From: Rhizobium redzepovicii
GTDB lineage: Bacteria; Pseudomonadota; Alphaproteobacteria; Rhizobiales; Rhizobiaceae
Direction of reading: 5' to 3'
DNA length: 64,000 bases
Assembly (NCBI RefSeq): GCF_019793435.1
Contig: NZ_JAILYH010000007.1
Coordinates: forward strand, 1 to 64,000
Below, one piece after another: positions 25,399-34,579 of the stretch. Under the pieces are notes generated by a model. The model was not told the origin of the DNA. It did no database searches and saw only the letters and a program-made list of their open reading frames with translations. Within the stretch, counting starts at the first letter, position 1. Every line of letters starts with the position of its first letter. Position numbers and translations under genes: made by a program.

Positions 25399-26379
25399 AT
25401 GACCCTTGCCAACCTGCCGCCGCTCGTCACCGTATTCGGAGGATCCGGCTTCGTGGGCAGGCACGTGGTCCGGGCACTCGCCAAGCGCGGCTACAATATC
25501 CGCGTCGCCGTGCGCCGTCCCGATCTCGCCGGCTTCCTGCAGCCGCTCGGCAATGTCGGCCAGATTTCCTTCGTCCAGGCGAACCTGCGCTATCGCAACT
25601 CGATCGACCGCGCCGTCGACGGTGCGGATCATGTCGTCAACTGCGTCGGCATTCTGCACGAAACCGGCCGCAACACCTTCGACGCGGTGCAGGAATTCGG
25701 CGCGCGCGCGGTCGCTGAAGCGGCGCGCGGCACAGGCGCCACGCTCGCCCATATTTCGGCGATCGGCGCCAATGCCAATTCCGAGTCCGGCTATGGCCGC
25801 ACCAAGGGCCGCGCCGAAACCGCCATCTTCTCGGTCAAGCCCGATGCTGTGATCTTCCGCCCGTCGATCGTCTTCGGCCCGGAAGACAGCTTCTTCAACA
25901 AGTTTGCCGACATGGCCCGCATGTCGCCGGTCCTGCCGCTGATCGGCGGCGGCAAGACGAAATTCCAGCCCGTCTATGTCGAGGATGTCGCCGAGGCCGT
26001 CGCCCGCGCCGTCGACGGCAAGGTTGCCGGCGGCAAGGTCTATGAGCTTGGCGGGCCCGAGGTGCTGAGCTTCCGCGAATGTCTCGAGATGATGCTGAAG
26101 GTGACGAGCCGCAAGAACCCGCTGGTCTCCCTGCCCTTCGGCATTGCGTCGATGATCGGCAGCATCGCCTCGCTGATCCCCCTCATAACGCCGCCGATCA
26201 CCCCGGATCAGGTTCGTATGCTGAAGCATGACAACATCGTTTCGCCGGCCGCCGAGGCGGAAGGCCGCACGCTGAAGGGCCTCGGCATTGCGCCGACCAT
26301 GGCCGCATCGGTGCTCGGCTCCTATCTCGTGCATTATCGTCCGCACGGCCAGTATACCGGCACCGGCAAGGCCGCCTGA
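25399..26379 (+). CDS. NDUFA9-like NAD(P)-binding SDR protein
   Basis: This 326-residue atypical short-chain dehydrogenase resembles the NDUFA9/complex-I accessory group. The Rossmann motif is VTVFGGSGFVGRHVV at about 9-23, and there is a YGRTKGRAE segment in place of the usual active-site YxxxK. Related bacterial proteins may bind quinone-linked or lipid substrates, and the exact role is not known. I used ATG 25399, preceded by GAGGAA. A terminator at 26401 follows the stop. Confidence 0.85.
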   Translation: MTLANLPPLVTVFGGSGFVGRHVVRALAKRGYNIRVAVRRPDLAGFLQPLGNVGQISFVQANLRYRNSIDRAVDGADHVVNCVGILHETGRNTFDAVQEFGARAVAEAARGTGATLAHISAIGANANSESGYGRTKGRAETAIFSVKPDAVIFRPSIVFGPEDSFFNKFADMARMSPVLPLIGGGKTKFQPVYVEDVAEAVARAVDGKVAGGKVYELGGPEVLSFRECLEMMLKVTSRKNPLVSLPFGIASMIGSIASLIPLITPPITPDQVRMLKHDNIVSPAAEAEGRTLKGLGIAPTMAASVLGSYLVHYRPHGQYTGTGKAA

Positions 26380-26400
26380 ACAGTTTCGAGCTTCTGGAGG

Positions 26401-26437
26401 ACGCCGTTCGCGCACGCCGCGGACGGCGTTTTGCTTT
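26401..26437 (+). terminator. Terminator after the NDUFA9-like gene
   Basis: ACGCCGT and ACGGCGT pair around a 15-base loop that can fold further, and a T-rich TTTTGCTTT tail follows. It lies 22 bases past the stop codon. Confidence 0.65.
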
Positions 26438-26458
26438 GCCGGCTTAAGCAAAGCCGGC
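26438..26458. repeat. Perfect stem-loop in the gap
   Basis: GCCGGCTT and AAGCCGGC are perfect arms around a 5-base loop, directly behind the preceding terminator. It may be a second terminator stem or a small palindromic repeat. Confidence 0.4.
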
Positions 26459-26659
26459 GCAAGTTTGAAATGTTGTTGTGCCGGCCATATCAGGCGCAGT
26501 TGCATAAAAGACGCATCGGAAATTTTGTGGAATTAACACCAAATTTAGCAGGAACGTTTATTGCTATTTGCCATTCCACTGACTACCAAACCCGCGCGTC
26601 TTCCAACGGACTCAACGCTTGGCATCGCGTGCGGCAATCACTGTGAAAGGCATTTCTCG

Positions 26660-26812
26660 ATGGGCAAGTCAATCGCGCTCCTGTTTGCGTGTGCGGCGCT
26701 GGTTATCCTTGCAGGCTCCTTCGTTGCGTCCGGTTCGGTCGCAGCAGTGAAGGGCGGCTGCTCGCCGGCCTACGGCGTCGATCCTTGCTCGACGGCTTCG
26801 ATCAGCCATTGA
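26660..26812 (+). CDS. Small exported protein of unknown function
   Basis: This 50-residue protein consists almost wholly of a signal-like segment (GKSIALLFACAALVILAGSFVASGSVAA) followed by about 20 residues with two cysteines (GGCSPAYGVDPC). A start at 26660 with AAAGG upstream is better than longer alternatives. A hairpin terminator follows the stop at once, which supports a real short gene. I do not recognise the family; the two Cys could form a disulphide in the periplasm. Confidence 0.55.
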   Translation: MGKSIALLFACAALVILAGSFVASGSVAAVKGGCSPAYGVDPCSTASISH

Positions 26813-26814
26813 CG

Positions 26815-26842
26815 AAAGGCCGGCCTCGCCGCCGGCATCTTT
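26815..26842 (+). terminator. Terminator of the small exported protein gene
   Basis: GCCGGC arms with flanking AAAG/CTTT pairs form a hairpin immediately after the stop codon and end in a T-run. Confidence 0.65.
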
Positions 26843-27008
26843 CATAAAGACACCTAGCGGTCGGAGCGCCTGAAGCAGGACGCTCCAAAATGAACGCCCG
26901 GTCTTGCCCGCTTCAAAACAGCAGCGAGCACCGCTTATCTTGCTATCTGAAAAATACGGCGCCCTTGGCTGGCAATCGCATGCCTGTCCATAAGCTCGAC
27001 GCGGCAAA

Positions 27009-27041
27009 TTGCATTCGCGCCGGGGAGCCGCGCGAATGCAA
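27009..27041 (-). terminator. Terminator of uppP
   Basis: Twelve-base arms (TTGCATTCGCGC and GCGCGAATGCAA) enclose a 9-base loop 15 bases beyond the uppP stop. On the minus strand a short T-run follows. Confidence 0.7.
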
Positions 27042-27055
27042 TGCGTTGGGATGTC

Positions 27056-27853
27056 TCAGCCGATCAAGCCGGTTGCGGCCATGCCGAGCAGCAGGACGCC
27101 GAGAATGATGCGGTAGACGGCAAACAGCGTGAAGCGGTTGCTTCTGATATAGGCCAGCAGCCATTTGACGGCGATGAAAGCGACGATCGTGGAAACGACG
27201 AAGGCGATGCCGAGTGCCGTCCAGTCTTCGTTTGCCGCGCCGCCGTCCTTGAAGGTCTTCAGCAATTCATAGCCGCTCGCCGCATACATGGTGGGGATGC
27301 CGACGAGAAAGGCAAATTCGGTCGCTGCGGCGCGGTTGCCGGTGCCGGCCAGCATGGCGACGAAGATCGTAGCGCCGGAGCGCGAGGTTCCCGGGAAGAC
27401 ACCGGCGACGATCTGGGCGATGCCGACGAGGATGGCGACGAGCCAGGTGATTTCCTTATGGGGGGCTTTGCGCGCCGCGGCCCATTCGGCAAAGATCATC
27501 CAGAAACCGCCGATGATGAGCGCCCAGGCGATCGGCGTCGCGGTCTCCGGCAGTTCGAAGCCGAGCTTCTTGACGATAAGTCCGAGAATCGCAGTGATGA
27601 GAAAGGCGACGATCAGCTTGGCGGCATAGTCGCGATTCTCAGGCTCCCGCCAGCCAAGCACCAGATCCAGCAGCCGACGCCAGTAGATGATGGTGACGGC
27701 GAGGATAGCGCCGGCCTGAATGACGATATTGAACATGTCCGACCGGTGGCCGAGCCATTGCTCCGCAATGATCAGGTGGCCGGTGCTCGAGATCGGAAGA
27801 AATTCGGTGATCCCCTCGATGACACCGAGAAGCGCAGCATTGATATAATCCAT
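27056..27853 (-). CDS. uppP: Undecaprenyl-diphosphatase
   Basis: This 265-residue inner-membrane enzyme recycles the peptidoglycan lipid carrier by removing one phosphate from undecaprenyl diphosphate. It is also called BacA because extra copies give bacitracin resistance. The conserved EGITEFLPISSTGHLI (near residues 13-28) and PGTSRSGATI (near 163-172) carry the catalytic Glu, His and Arg residues. About eight hydrophobic segments fit the family. This is distinct from the unrelated rhizobial peptide transporter also called BacA. Confidence 0.96.
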   Translation of the reverse strand: MDYINAALLGVIEGITEFLPISSTGHLIIAEQWLGHRSDMFNIVIQAGAILAVTIIYWRRLLDLVLGWREPENRDYAAKLIVAFLITAILGLIVKKLGFELPETATPIAWALIIGGFWMIFAEWAAARKAPHKEITWLVAILVGIAQIVAGVFPGTSRSGATIFVAMLAGTGNRAAATEFAFLVGIPTMYAASGYELLKTFKDGGAANEDWTALGIAFVVSTIVAFIAVKWLLAYIRSNRFTLFAVYRIILGVLLLGMAATGLIG

Positions 27854-28082
27854 ACATTGTCTCCGTTTAAAGGTCGGTCGGGCCTGACCGCTTGGGTCGA
27901 TCAGGCCGCCGCTTCCATTCTTTCGTTAGACCGTATCTCGCCATTGTCAGATGGCGTAAAATCCGATTCGCTTGTATTGGCGGGGCCAAGCTCCTATAGC
28001 TTCAACCAATGAGTCATGACTAGGGCGCTATAACTGAGCTGCCACACAGTCCTGTAACAGCAATCACGAAGCTCGAGTATCG

Positions 28083-28775
28083 ATGCCCACGCTTTATCAT
28101 CATCCCATGTCATCCGCATCTCGCTTCGTCCGGCTGATCCTGGCCGAATACGGCTATCAGGCGGATCTGATCGAGGAGCAGACATGGGAGAAGCGCCGGG
28201 ATTTCCTGGCGCTCAACCCGGCCGGCACGCTGCCTGTTTATGTCGACGACAGCATGCGGGCGCTCTGCGGCGCGACCGTCATTTCCGAATATCTGGACGA
28301 GACGCATGGCGTGTTGAAGCGCGACCGGCGGCTGCTCGCCGAGGACCCTTTCCAGCGGGCGGAAATCCGCCGGCTGAGCGAGTGGTTCATGCAGAAGATG
28401 GAAAACGACGTGACCAAGCCGCTCGCCCGCGAGCGTGTCTACAAGTTGCAGATGACCGCCGATCAGGGCGGCGGCGCGCCGGATTCGAAGATTTTGCGCA
28501 CGGCCCGCGCGAATATCCGCCAGCATATGCGCTATCTCACCTGGCTTGCCGGCTCGCGCCAATGGCTTGCGGGCGAGCGGATGAGTTATGCCGACCTTGC
28601 CGCCGCGGCCTCGATTTCGATCCTCGATTATCTCGGCGAGATCGACTGGGCTGATGCGCCCGTCGTCAAGGACTGGTACCAGCGGCTGAAATCGCGCCCC
28701 TCCTTCCGGCCGATGCTGACCGAGCGGGTGCGCGGCCTGACGCCGGTTTCGCATTATGCCGATCTGGATTTCTGA
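28083..28775 (+). CDS. Glutathione S-transferase family protein
   Basis: This 230-residue protein has an N-terminal thioredoxin-like domain (1-80) starting TLYHHPMSSASRFVRLIL with the glutathione-binding NPAGTLPVYVDD segment, and an all-helical C-terminal domain with GERMSYADLAAAA. The catalytic residue is probably a Ser in the PMSSASR loop. The substrate is unknown. It lies 12 bases before queG and could be co-transcribed. Confidence 0.87.
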   Translation: MPTLYHHPMSSASRFVRLILAEYGYQADLIEEQTWEKRRDFLALNPAGTLPVYVDDSMRALCGATVISEYLDETHGVLKRDRRLLAEDPFQRAEIRRLSEWFMQKMENDVTKPLARERVYKLQMTADQGGGAPDSKILRTARANIRQHMRYLTWLAGSRQWLAGERMSYADLAAAASISILDYLGEIDWADAPVVKDWYQRLKSRPSFRPMLTERVRGLTPVSHYADLDF

Positions 28776-28787
28776 CGAGGGCTCTCC

Positions 28788-29945
28788 ATGCCCGAAGCCG
28801 ATAGAGATGACAAAGAGCGCCGCCGCCGCGACAATTTGACCATGTTCGTGCGGGCGGAATCTGCCGCCAAGGGATTCGATCTCTGCCGCATCACGCGGCC
28901 CGACGCGATTCCCGAAGCCAAAGAGCGCCTCGGCCAGTTCATCGATGCCGGGCGCCATGGGACGATGGAGTGGATGGCGGAGACCCGCGACCGTCGCGGC
29001 GATCCGCGCACACTCTGGAGCGAGGTGCGGTCCGTCGTGGTCTTCGGCCTCAACTACGCCCCTAAAGAAGATCCGCGCGGCATCCTCGCCAAACCCGATA
29101 AGGCTGCGATCTCGGTCTATGCCCGCAACCGCGACTATCACGACATCATCAAGGGCCGGCTGAAGGAAATCGCCACGCGATTTGCGGCGCGGGCCGACGC
29201 CGATGTCAAAGTCTTCGTCGATACCGCCCCTGTCATGGAAAAGCCGCTGGCGGCGGCAGCCGGCCTCGGCTGGCAGGGCAAACATACCAACCTCGTCAGC
29301 CGCACGCACGGTTCCTGGCTATTTCTCGGCAGCATGTTCACCACCGCCGATCTCGCCGTCGACGCTGAAGAGACCGATCATTGCGGCTCCTGCCGCGCCT
29401 GTCTCGACGCCTGCCCGACGGCCGCCTTTCCGGGACCCTATCAGATCGATGCGCGGCGCTGCATTTCCTACCTCACCATCGAGCATAAGGGGCCGATCGA
29501 TCCTGAACTGCGGGTGCCGATCGGCAATCGCATCTATGGCTGCGACGATTGTCTGGCCGCCTGTCCGTGGAACAAGTTCGCAAATGCGGCCTCCGAGATG
29601 AAGCTGAAGGCGCGGGACGATCTGCAGGAGCCATCGATCGCCTTTCTGCTGACGCTTGACGATGCCGCTTTCCGCACCTTTTTCAGCGGCTCGCCGGTGA
29701 AGCGGATCGGCCGTGACCGCTTTATCCGCAATGTGCTGATCGCCGCCGGCAATTCCGGCGAGAAGGCGCTTATCGCCCAATGTCGGCTGCTCGCCGGCGA
29801 CGCCTCGCCGGTGGTGCGGGGAATGGCAGTGTGGGCGCTGTCGCGGCTGATGGCGGCTGACGAATTCTCGGCCTTTGCCGCACAAAGGGCTGGTGAGAGC
29901 GATGACGACGTATTGAACGAATGGCGGTTGGCGGGAGTGGGCTGA
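28788..29945 (+). CDS. queG: Epoxyqueuosine reductase
   Basis: This 385-residue cobalamin-dependent enzyme carries out the last step of queuosine synthesis in tRNA. Two 4Fe-4S motifs are visible: [12 protein letters not shown] at about residues 199-210 and [10 protein letters not shown] near 249-258. The N-terminal segment that binds the cofactor includes GRHGTMEWM and [10 protein letters not shown]. The length is normal for QueG with its C-terminal HEAT-like tail. The stop overlaps the following epimerase gene as TGATG. Confidence 0.94.
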   Translation: MPEADRDDKERRRRDNLTMFVRAESAAKGFDLCRITRPDAIPEAKERLGQFIDAGRHGTMEWMAETRDRRGDPRTLWSEVRSVVVFGLNYAPKEDPRGILAKPDKAAISVYARNRDYHDIIKGRLKEIATRFAARADADVKVFVDTAPVMEKPLAAAAGLGWQGKHTNLVSRTHGSWLFLGSMFTTADLAVDAEETDHCGSCRACLDACPTAAFPGPYQIDARRCISYLTIEHKGPIDPELRVPIGNRIYGCDDCLAACPWNKFANAASEMKLKARDDLQEPSIAFLLTLDDAAFRTFFSGSPVKRIGRDRFIRNVLIAAGNSGEKALIAQCRLLAGDASPVVRGMAVWALSRLMAADEFSAFAAQRAGESDDDVLNEWRLAGVG

Positions 29946-30814
29946 TGCATGTGATGATTTTTGGCTGCGGTTTTTCCGGCACGGCGATCGCCAAGGCCTT
30001 TGCCGGCAACGGCGTGCGCATTTCCGGCACTACCCGCTCGGCCGACAAGATGGCGGCGTTCCGGCAATACGGCATCGAAGCCTTCCTTTTCGACGGCGAG
30101 ACCGTGACCGACGACTTGCGCCGGGCGCTGGGAAGCGTCACCCACCTCGTGCAGTCGATCGCGCCCGGCAAAGGCGACCCGTTGCTTCGGTTGCTGGACG
30201 AAGACCGCGCAAGCCTGCCGTCCAGCCTCGAATGGATCGGTTATCTCTCCACCGTCGGCGTCTATGGCGATCACAAGGGCGCCTGGATCGATGAGGAAAC
30301 ACCCTGCGTGCCCGTATCCGGGCGCTCGAAGGAGCGGCTCGAAGCGGAAGCGGGCTGGCTGGCAATGGGTGAGGCGTGCGGTGTGCCGGCGGCGGTGCTG
30401 CGCCTTTCCGGCATTTACGGGCCGGGGCGCAATGCCTTCTGCAATTTGGACAAGGGCACGGCGCGGCGGCTGATCAAGAAGGACCAGGTGTTCAACCGTA
30501 TCCGCGTCGAGGATATCGGTGCCGCGACCCGCTTCCTGTCAGAGCATGGCCTCAGCGGCATCTATAACGTCACCGACGACCGGCCCGGCCCGCCGCAGGA
30601 CGTGATTGTCGAGGCGGCACGGCTGATGGGCGTCGAACCCCCGCCGGAGCAGGCGTTTGAGACCGCCGAGCTGACGCCGATGGCGCGCTCCTTCTACGGC
30701 GAGAACAAGCGGGTTTCGAATGCGAAACTCAAGGCCGCCGGCTTCGAATTCGCCTTCCCGAACTATCCGATGTCGCTTGCGCAATTGTGGCAGGACGGAC
30801 GCTGGCGGGGCTAG
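29945..30814 (+). CDS. NAD-dependent epimerase/dehydratase-like SDR
   Basis: This 289-residue extended SDR-like protein begins MIFGCGFSGTAIAKAFAGNG, a GxGxxG-type nucleotide site. It lacks the classic YxxxK motif; the region reads GYLSTVGVYGDHKG, then SGRSKERLEAE. This group is often annotated as an NAD(P)-binding protein of unknown substrate. The ATG overlaps the queG stop by one base, giving strong coupling. A short inverted repeat lies 42 bases after the stop. Confidence 0.8.
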   Translation: MHVMIFGCGFSGTAIAKAFAGNGVRISGTTRSADKMAAFRQYGIEAFLFDGETVTDDLRRALGSVTHLVQSIAPGKGDPLLRLLDEDRASLPSSLEWIGYLSTVGVYGDHKGAWIDEETPCVPVSGRSKERLEAEAGWLAMGEACGVPAAVLRLSGIYGPGRNAFCNLDKGTARRLIKKDQVFNRIRVEDIGAATRFLSEHGLSGIYNVTDDRPGPPQDVIVEAARLMGVEPPPEQAFETAELTPMARSFYGENKRVSNAKLKAAGFEFAFPNYPMSLAQLWQDGRWRG

Positions 30815-31221
30815 AGCCCAAGCGTTTCATACACTCAAAATCAGCGCCCATAATGAGTAGGAAATACCTACTTTACCCATTTGTCGGGATGATTTTCGCC
30901 GTATATTATGGTTAACGGCCTTTAAATTTGCGCAAATGTGGCGGAAAATATGGCGAAGCCGGAAAAAAAATTTCGCGATTTTTGTGAGTGCCGGGATGTT
31001 AACCGCTCCACTGAAAAATTCGTTCGGATTTTAACTGATTTCACTGCGTTTTTTCCGTTTCCCCCATCACCGCCCGCTTCCGAAATTCCATCATCGCACT
31101 CACGAATATTACATATTGTAACATTCCGTGATCATGCGCGGCACTTTTTCGCCACTTTTTCACAGATTTAAGCCCCGCCGCCTGCAAGGGCGTGAGTTCA
31201 ATAGTTGAGGGATACTCTGTT
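30815..31221. other. AT-rich gap upstream of rlpA with small inverted repeats
   Basis: No gene is seen. Two structures stand out. AGTAGG/CCTACT around AAATA lies at 30856-30872 and may end the epimerase transcript. GAATATTACA/TGTAACATTC around TAT lies at 31104-31126 with one mismatch and could be an operator for rlpA. Two GTTAAC motifs lie between. Confidence 0.5.
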
Positions 31222-31584
31222 TTGAAGAAAATATGTCGTTCTATTATCGCTGCCGCAACTATTGCAGCCTGCTCTTTCCTGCTTCCGGCGGAGAGTTTTG
31301 CTGGAAATGGCTGCGGCGGTGCTTCATGGTACGCACTTCACTCCAAAACTGCTTCCGGAGAACGTATGAATCCCGCCGTCTTGACTGCCGCACATCGTTC
31401 GCTTGCCTTCGGCACCAAGGTCAAGGTCACCAACCGCAACAATGGCCGCACCGTCGTCGTTCGCATCAACGACCGCGGTCCGTTCATCCGCGGCCGGGTA
31501 CTCGACCTGTCGCGCGCCGCGGCACAGAACATCGGCATGGTCAGCTCCGGCACGGCGAAGGTCTGCTACCAGGTGATCAGCTAA
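31222..31584 (+). CDS. rlpA: RlpA-like septal/lytic transglycosylase domain protein
   Basis: This small, exported, double-psi beta-barrel protein has about 120 residues. A TTG start at 31222 gives a classical signal peptide ([20 protein letters not shown], cleaved after SFA), with GAGGGA about 10 bases before; a GTG at 31192 is an alternative giving 130 residues. The barrel motifs [18 protein letters not shown] and [22 protein letters not shown] are diagnostic of RlpA. There is no SPOR domain, so it is a short form. It probably acts on peptidoglycan in the periplasm. Paired hairpins surround the stop codon. Confidence 0.85.
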   Translation: MKKICRSIIAAATIAACSFLLPAESFAGNGCGGASWYALHSKTASGERMNPAVLTAAHRSLAFGTKVKVTNRNNGRTVVVRINDRGPFIRGRVLDLSRAAAQNIGMVSSGTAKVCYQVIS

Positions 31585-31616
31585 AGCTGACAGCCGGTGA
31601 TCAGCCAAAGCTGATC
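31575..31616 (+). terminator. Tandem duplicated hairpins at the end of rlpA
   Basis: A stem of GATCAGC/GCTGA with the stop TAA in its loop (31575-31590) is followed by a second copy, GATCAGC/GCTGATC with CAAA loop (31599-31616). The shared GGTGATCAGC shows a short tandem duplication. There is no strong T-run, so the role may be mRNA protection. Confidence 0.45.
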
Positions 31617-31789
31617 GAGGTGGTCAGCTGGGGCCAGGCCGGCCTTGCAGCAATTGGCTGCGCCGTCACCGGCGCTTGCTCTTGCCGTCAATCGCGGTTA
31701 CCACGCGGTTGAGACTTGTGAACATTCCGCCCGCGCCTGTCGTGACCATGCGGACCGATCACACGTCATGGCAATTAGGAGATTTGTGA

Positions 31790-33079
31790 ATGCGTCTGGG
31801 CGGCCGCCTCGAAGGGGCGATTTCTGTGCTCGCGGATATCGATGCCCGCAAGCGGCCCGTTGCCGACGCGCTGAAGGACTGGGGCCTTGCGCACCGCTTC
31901 GCCGGTTCCGGCGACCGCGCCGCCATCGGCAACATCGTCTATGACGCCCTGCGCATGCGGCTTTCCCATGCCTGGCTGATGGACGACGAGAGTGCCGCCG
32001 CCATTGCCCATTCCGTCATGTTCCGCCAATGGGGTTTCACCCCCGACAGTCTCGCCGCCGAACTGGCGGACGACAAGTTCGCGCCGGCACCGCTTTCGGC
32101 CGATGCCCTCTCGGCCTTCGCAAGCCGCTCGCTCGACGATGCGCCGCCGCATATCCGCGGCGATATTCCCGAATGGGTCCAACCCTCCTTCGAACAGGCC
32201 TTCGGCGCCGGCTGGCTCTCCGAGGCGCAGGCACTCGCGACGCGCCCGACACTTGATCTGCGCGCCAACATCTTGAAGTCCTCCCGCGACAAGGCCGTCA
32301 AGGCGCTCGAACGCGCCGGTGCACATGCAGCGAAAATCGCCCGCTACGGCATCCGGATTGCCGCCGGCGAAGGCGCTTCGCGACTTCCCAACGTGACGGC
32401 CGAACTTTCGTTCCAAAAAGGCTGGTTCGAAGTTCAGGACGAGGGTTCGCAGATCGTCGCCGACCTGGTGCTCGCCCATGAGGGCGACCAGGTCCTCGAC
32501 TATTGCGCCGGCGGTGGCGGCAAGACGCTCGCCATGGCCGCCGCCATGCAGAACAAGGGACAGGTTCACGCTTACGACGCCGACCGCAAGCGGCTGGCCC
32601 CGATCATCGAGCGGCTGAAGCGGGCCGGCACACGCAATGTCCAGGTGCATGACGACGCCAAGGGCCTTGCCGGGCTTGCCGGACGCTGCGACAAGGTGCT
32701 TGTCGACGCGCCCTGCACTGGCACCGGCACGTGGCGCCGCCGCCCCGATACGAAATGGCGGCTGACGGCGAAGAACCTCGACGAACGCACCGCCCAGCAG
32801 CAGGGCGCGCTGGCGCAGGCAAGCGGCTTCGTCAAGCCAGGCGGTGAGCTGATCTACGTCACCTGCTCGGTGCTGCCGCAGGAGAACGAGGAACAGGTGC
32901 GCCGCTTCACGGCCGACAATCCTGATTTCCAGATCGTCAGCGCCCTGCCCGCCTGGGATGCGCTCTTCGGCAAAGACGCCCCGCGCCCGCACTCTTCCGA
33001 TGGCCTGACAGTGACGCTGACGCCGGCTTCCACAGATACGGACGGCTTCTTCTTTTGCCGCCTGCAGCGGAAGGGCTGA
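31790..33079 (+). CDS. RsmB-like 16S rRNA (cytosine-C5) methyltransferase
   Basis: This 429-residue SAM-dependent RNA methyltransferase belongs to the NOL1/NOP2/RsmB family. The SAM site is VLDYCAGGGGKTLAMAA near residues 235-251. The two catalytic cysteines lie in DAPCTGTGTWRRRPD (near 305) and YVTCSVLPQENEEQ (near 360). The N-terminal ~150 residues match the NusB-like or RNA-binding extension. The exact target base is not certain from sequence alone. Confidence 0.9.
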   Translation: MRLGGRLEGAISVLADIDARKRPVADALKDWGLAHRFAGSGDRAAIGNIVYDALRMRLSHAWLMDDESAAAIAHSVMFRQWGFTPDSLAAELADDKFAPAPLSADALSAFASRSLDDAPPHIRGDIPEWVQPSFEQAFGAGWLSEAQALATRPTLDLRANILKSSRDKAVKALERAGAHAAKIARYGIRIAAGEGASRLPNVTAELSFQKGWFEVQDEGSQIVADLVLAHEGDQVLDYCAGGGGKTLAMAAAMQNKGQVHAYDADRKRLAPIIERLKRAGTRNVQVHDDAKGLAGLAGRCDKVLVDAPCTGTGTWRRRPDTKWRLTAKNLDERTAQQQGALAQASGFVKPGGELIYVTCSVLPQENEEQVRRFTADNPDFQIVSALPAWDALFGKDAPRPHSSDGLTVTLTPASTDTDGFFFCRLQRKG

Positions 33080-33163
33080 CGCCGCGGCAAATGGCGCGGT
33101 GGTTGCCGATTTTTCCGGGCGAATGCTCCGCAAAACAAGCGCGTGTGCAGACCTCTTGCATCC

Positions 33164-33179
33164 TTAAAACCATTCCAAA
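33164..33179. promoter_or_regulatory. Candidate Irr (ICE) box upstream of the iron operon
   Basis: TTAAAACCATTCCAAA resembles the rhizobial iron-control element TTAGAANNNTTCTAA with two symmetric changes. It lies about 80 bases before an imelysin gene, a plausible promoter position. The match was made by eye and needs a matrix scan. Confidence 0.35.
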
Positions 33180-33260
33180 CTAGAGCATTTGACACCAGTT
33201 TGCTTTTGGGCGAAGAGACGGGGCCCGATTTAGACGGAAAATCCGTCACAGGAGAGGATA

Positions 33261-34535
33261 ATGAAGCTCAATAAACTCCGCGCAGCCGTGCTGGCGATCG
33301 CCCCCGCAGCCCTGCTCGCCCTTCCCGCGCATGGCGAGACCGATGCCGCCGCCGTGGTGAAACACTATGCCGAAGTGGCCCATGCCAAATACGAAGACTC
33401 GCTGACAACGGCAAAGGCGCTCGATGCCGCGATCGACGCCTTCCTGAAGACGCCTGATGACGCGACGCTGAAGACCGCCCGGGACGCCTGGATCAAGGCG
33501 CGCGTTCCCTATCAGCAGACGGAAGTCTATCGCTTCGGCAATCCGATCGTCGACGACTGGGAAGGCAAGGTCAATGCGTGGCCGCTCGATGAAGGCCTGA
33601 TCGACTACGTCGATCCCTCCTACGGCACCGAGAGCGACGAAAACTCTCTCTATGTCGCAAATGTCATCGCCAACAAGACGATCAAGATCGACGGCAAGGA
33701 TGTCGACGCCTCCAAGCTGACGCCGGAATTCCTCTCCGGCACGCTGGCCGAGGCCGGCGGCATCGAAGCAAACGTCGCGACCGGCTACCATGCCATCGAA
33801 TTCCTGCTCTGGGGCCAGGATCTGAACGGCACGGGACCCGGCGCCGGCAACCGCCCGGCGACCGATTACGACCTGAAGAATTGCACGCACGGCAATTGCG
33901 ACCGCCGCGCCGAATATCTGAAATCCGCCTCCACCCTGCTGGTTTCCGACCTGCAGGAAATGACCGACAACTGGAACGCGGACGGCGCTGCGACGAAGAA
34001 TGTCGAAGCTGACCCGAAGGCCGGCCTCGTCGCGATCCTGACTGGCATGGGTTCGCTTTCCTACGGCGAGCTTGCCGGCGAGCGCATGAAGCTCGGCCTG
34101 CTGCTGCACGATCCCGAGGAAGAGCATGATTGCTTCTCCGACAACACCTACAACTCGCATCTGAACGACGCGATCGGCATTGCCGCCGCCTATACCGGCA
34201 ACTATACCCGCGTCGACGGCACCAAGCTCAGCGGACCGTCGCTGCATGATCTGGTGGCCGCCAAGGACAAAGCGCTCGACGCCGAGACGGAAGGCAAGCT
34301 CAACAAGACGCTCGACGCGATGAATGCCATGGCCAAGCGCGGCGAGACAGTCGAGAAGTACGACCAGATGATCGGCGAAGGCAACAAGGAAGGCAACGCC
34401 GTTGTTCAGGCCGCCATCGACGGATTGATCGACCAGACGAAATCGGTACAGCGCGTTATTGCCGCACTCGATCTCGGCACGGTTCAGCTTGAAGGTTCCG
34501 ACAGCTTGGATAATCCTAACGCCGTCTTCAAATAA
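33261..34535 (+). CDS. Imelysin-family iron-regulated periplasmic protein
   Basis: This 424-residue exported protein has a signal peptide (LNKLRAAVLAIAPAALLALPAHG). It carries the imelysin hallmark GYHAIEFLLWGQD near residues 175-187, whose His and Glu form the GxHxxE site. The family is linked to iron or haem uptake in the periplasm and outer membrane, related to EfeO and IrpA; peptidase activity is doubtful. It heads a cluster with a DUF1111 di-haem protein, a second imelysin and a DUF1513 protein. ATG 33261 follows GGAGAGG. Confidence 0.9.
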   Translation: MKLNKLRAAVLAIAPAALLALPAHGETDAAAVVKHYAEVAHAKYEDSLTTAKALDAAIDAFLKTPDDATLKTARDAWIKARVPYQQTEVYRFGNPIVDDWEGKVNAWPLDEGLIDYVDPSYGTESDENSLYVANVIANKTIKIDGKDVDASKLTPEFLSGTLAEAGGIEANVATGYHAIEFLLWGQDLNGTGPGAGNRPATDYDLKNCTHGNCDRRAEYLKSASTLLVSDLQEMTDNWNADGAATKNVEADPKAGLVAILTGMGSLSYGELAGERMKLGLLLHDPEEEHDCFSDNTYNSHLNDAIGIAAAYTGNYTRVDGTKLSGPSLHDLVAAKDKALDAETEGKLNKTLDAMNAMAKRGETVEKYDQMIGEGNKEGNAVVQAAIDGLIDQTKSVQRVIAALDLGTVQLEGSDSLDNPNAVFK

Positions 34536-34579
34536 GCAAAGGCGGGCCGCTTCGATGACGGAGCGGCCCCGACTCTGAA

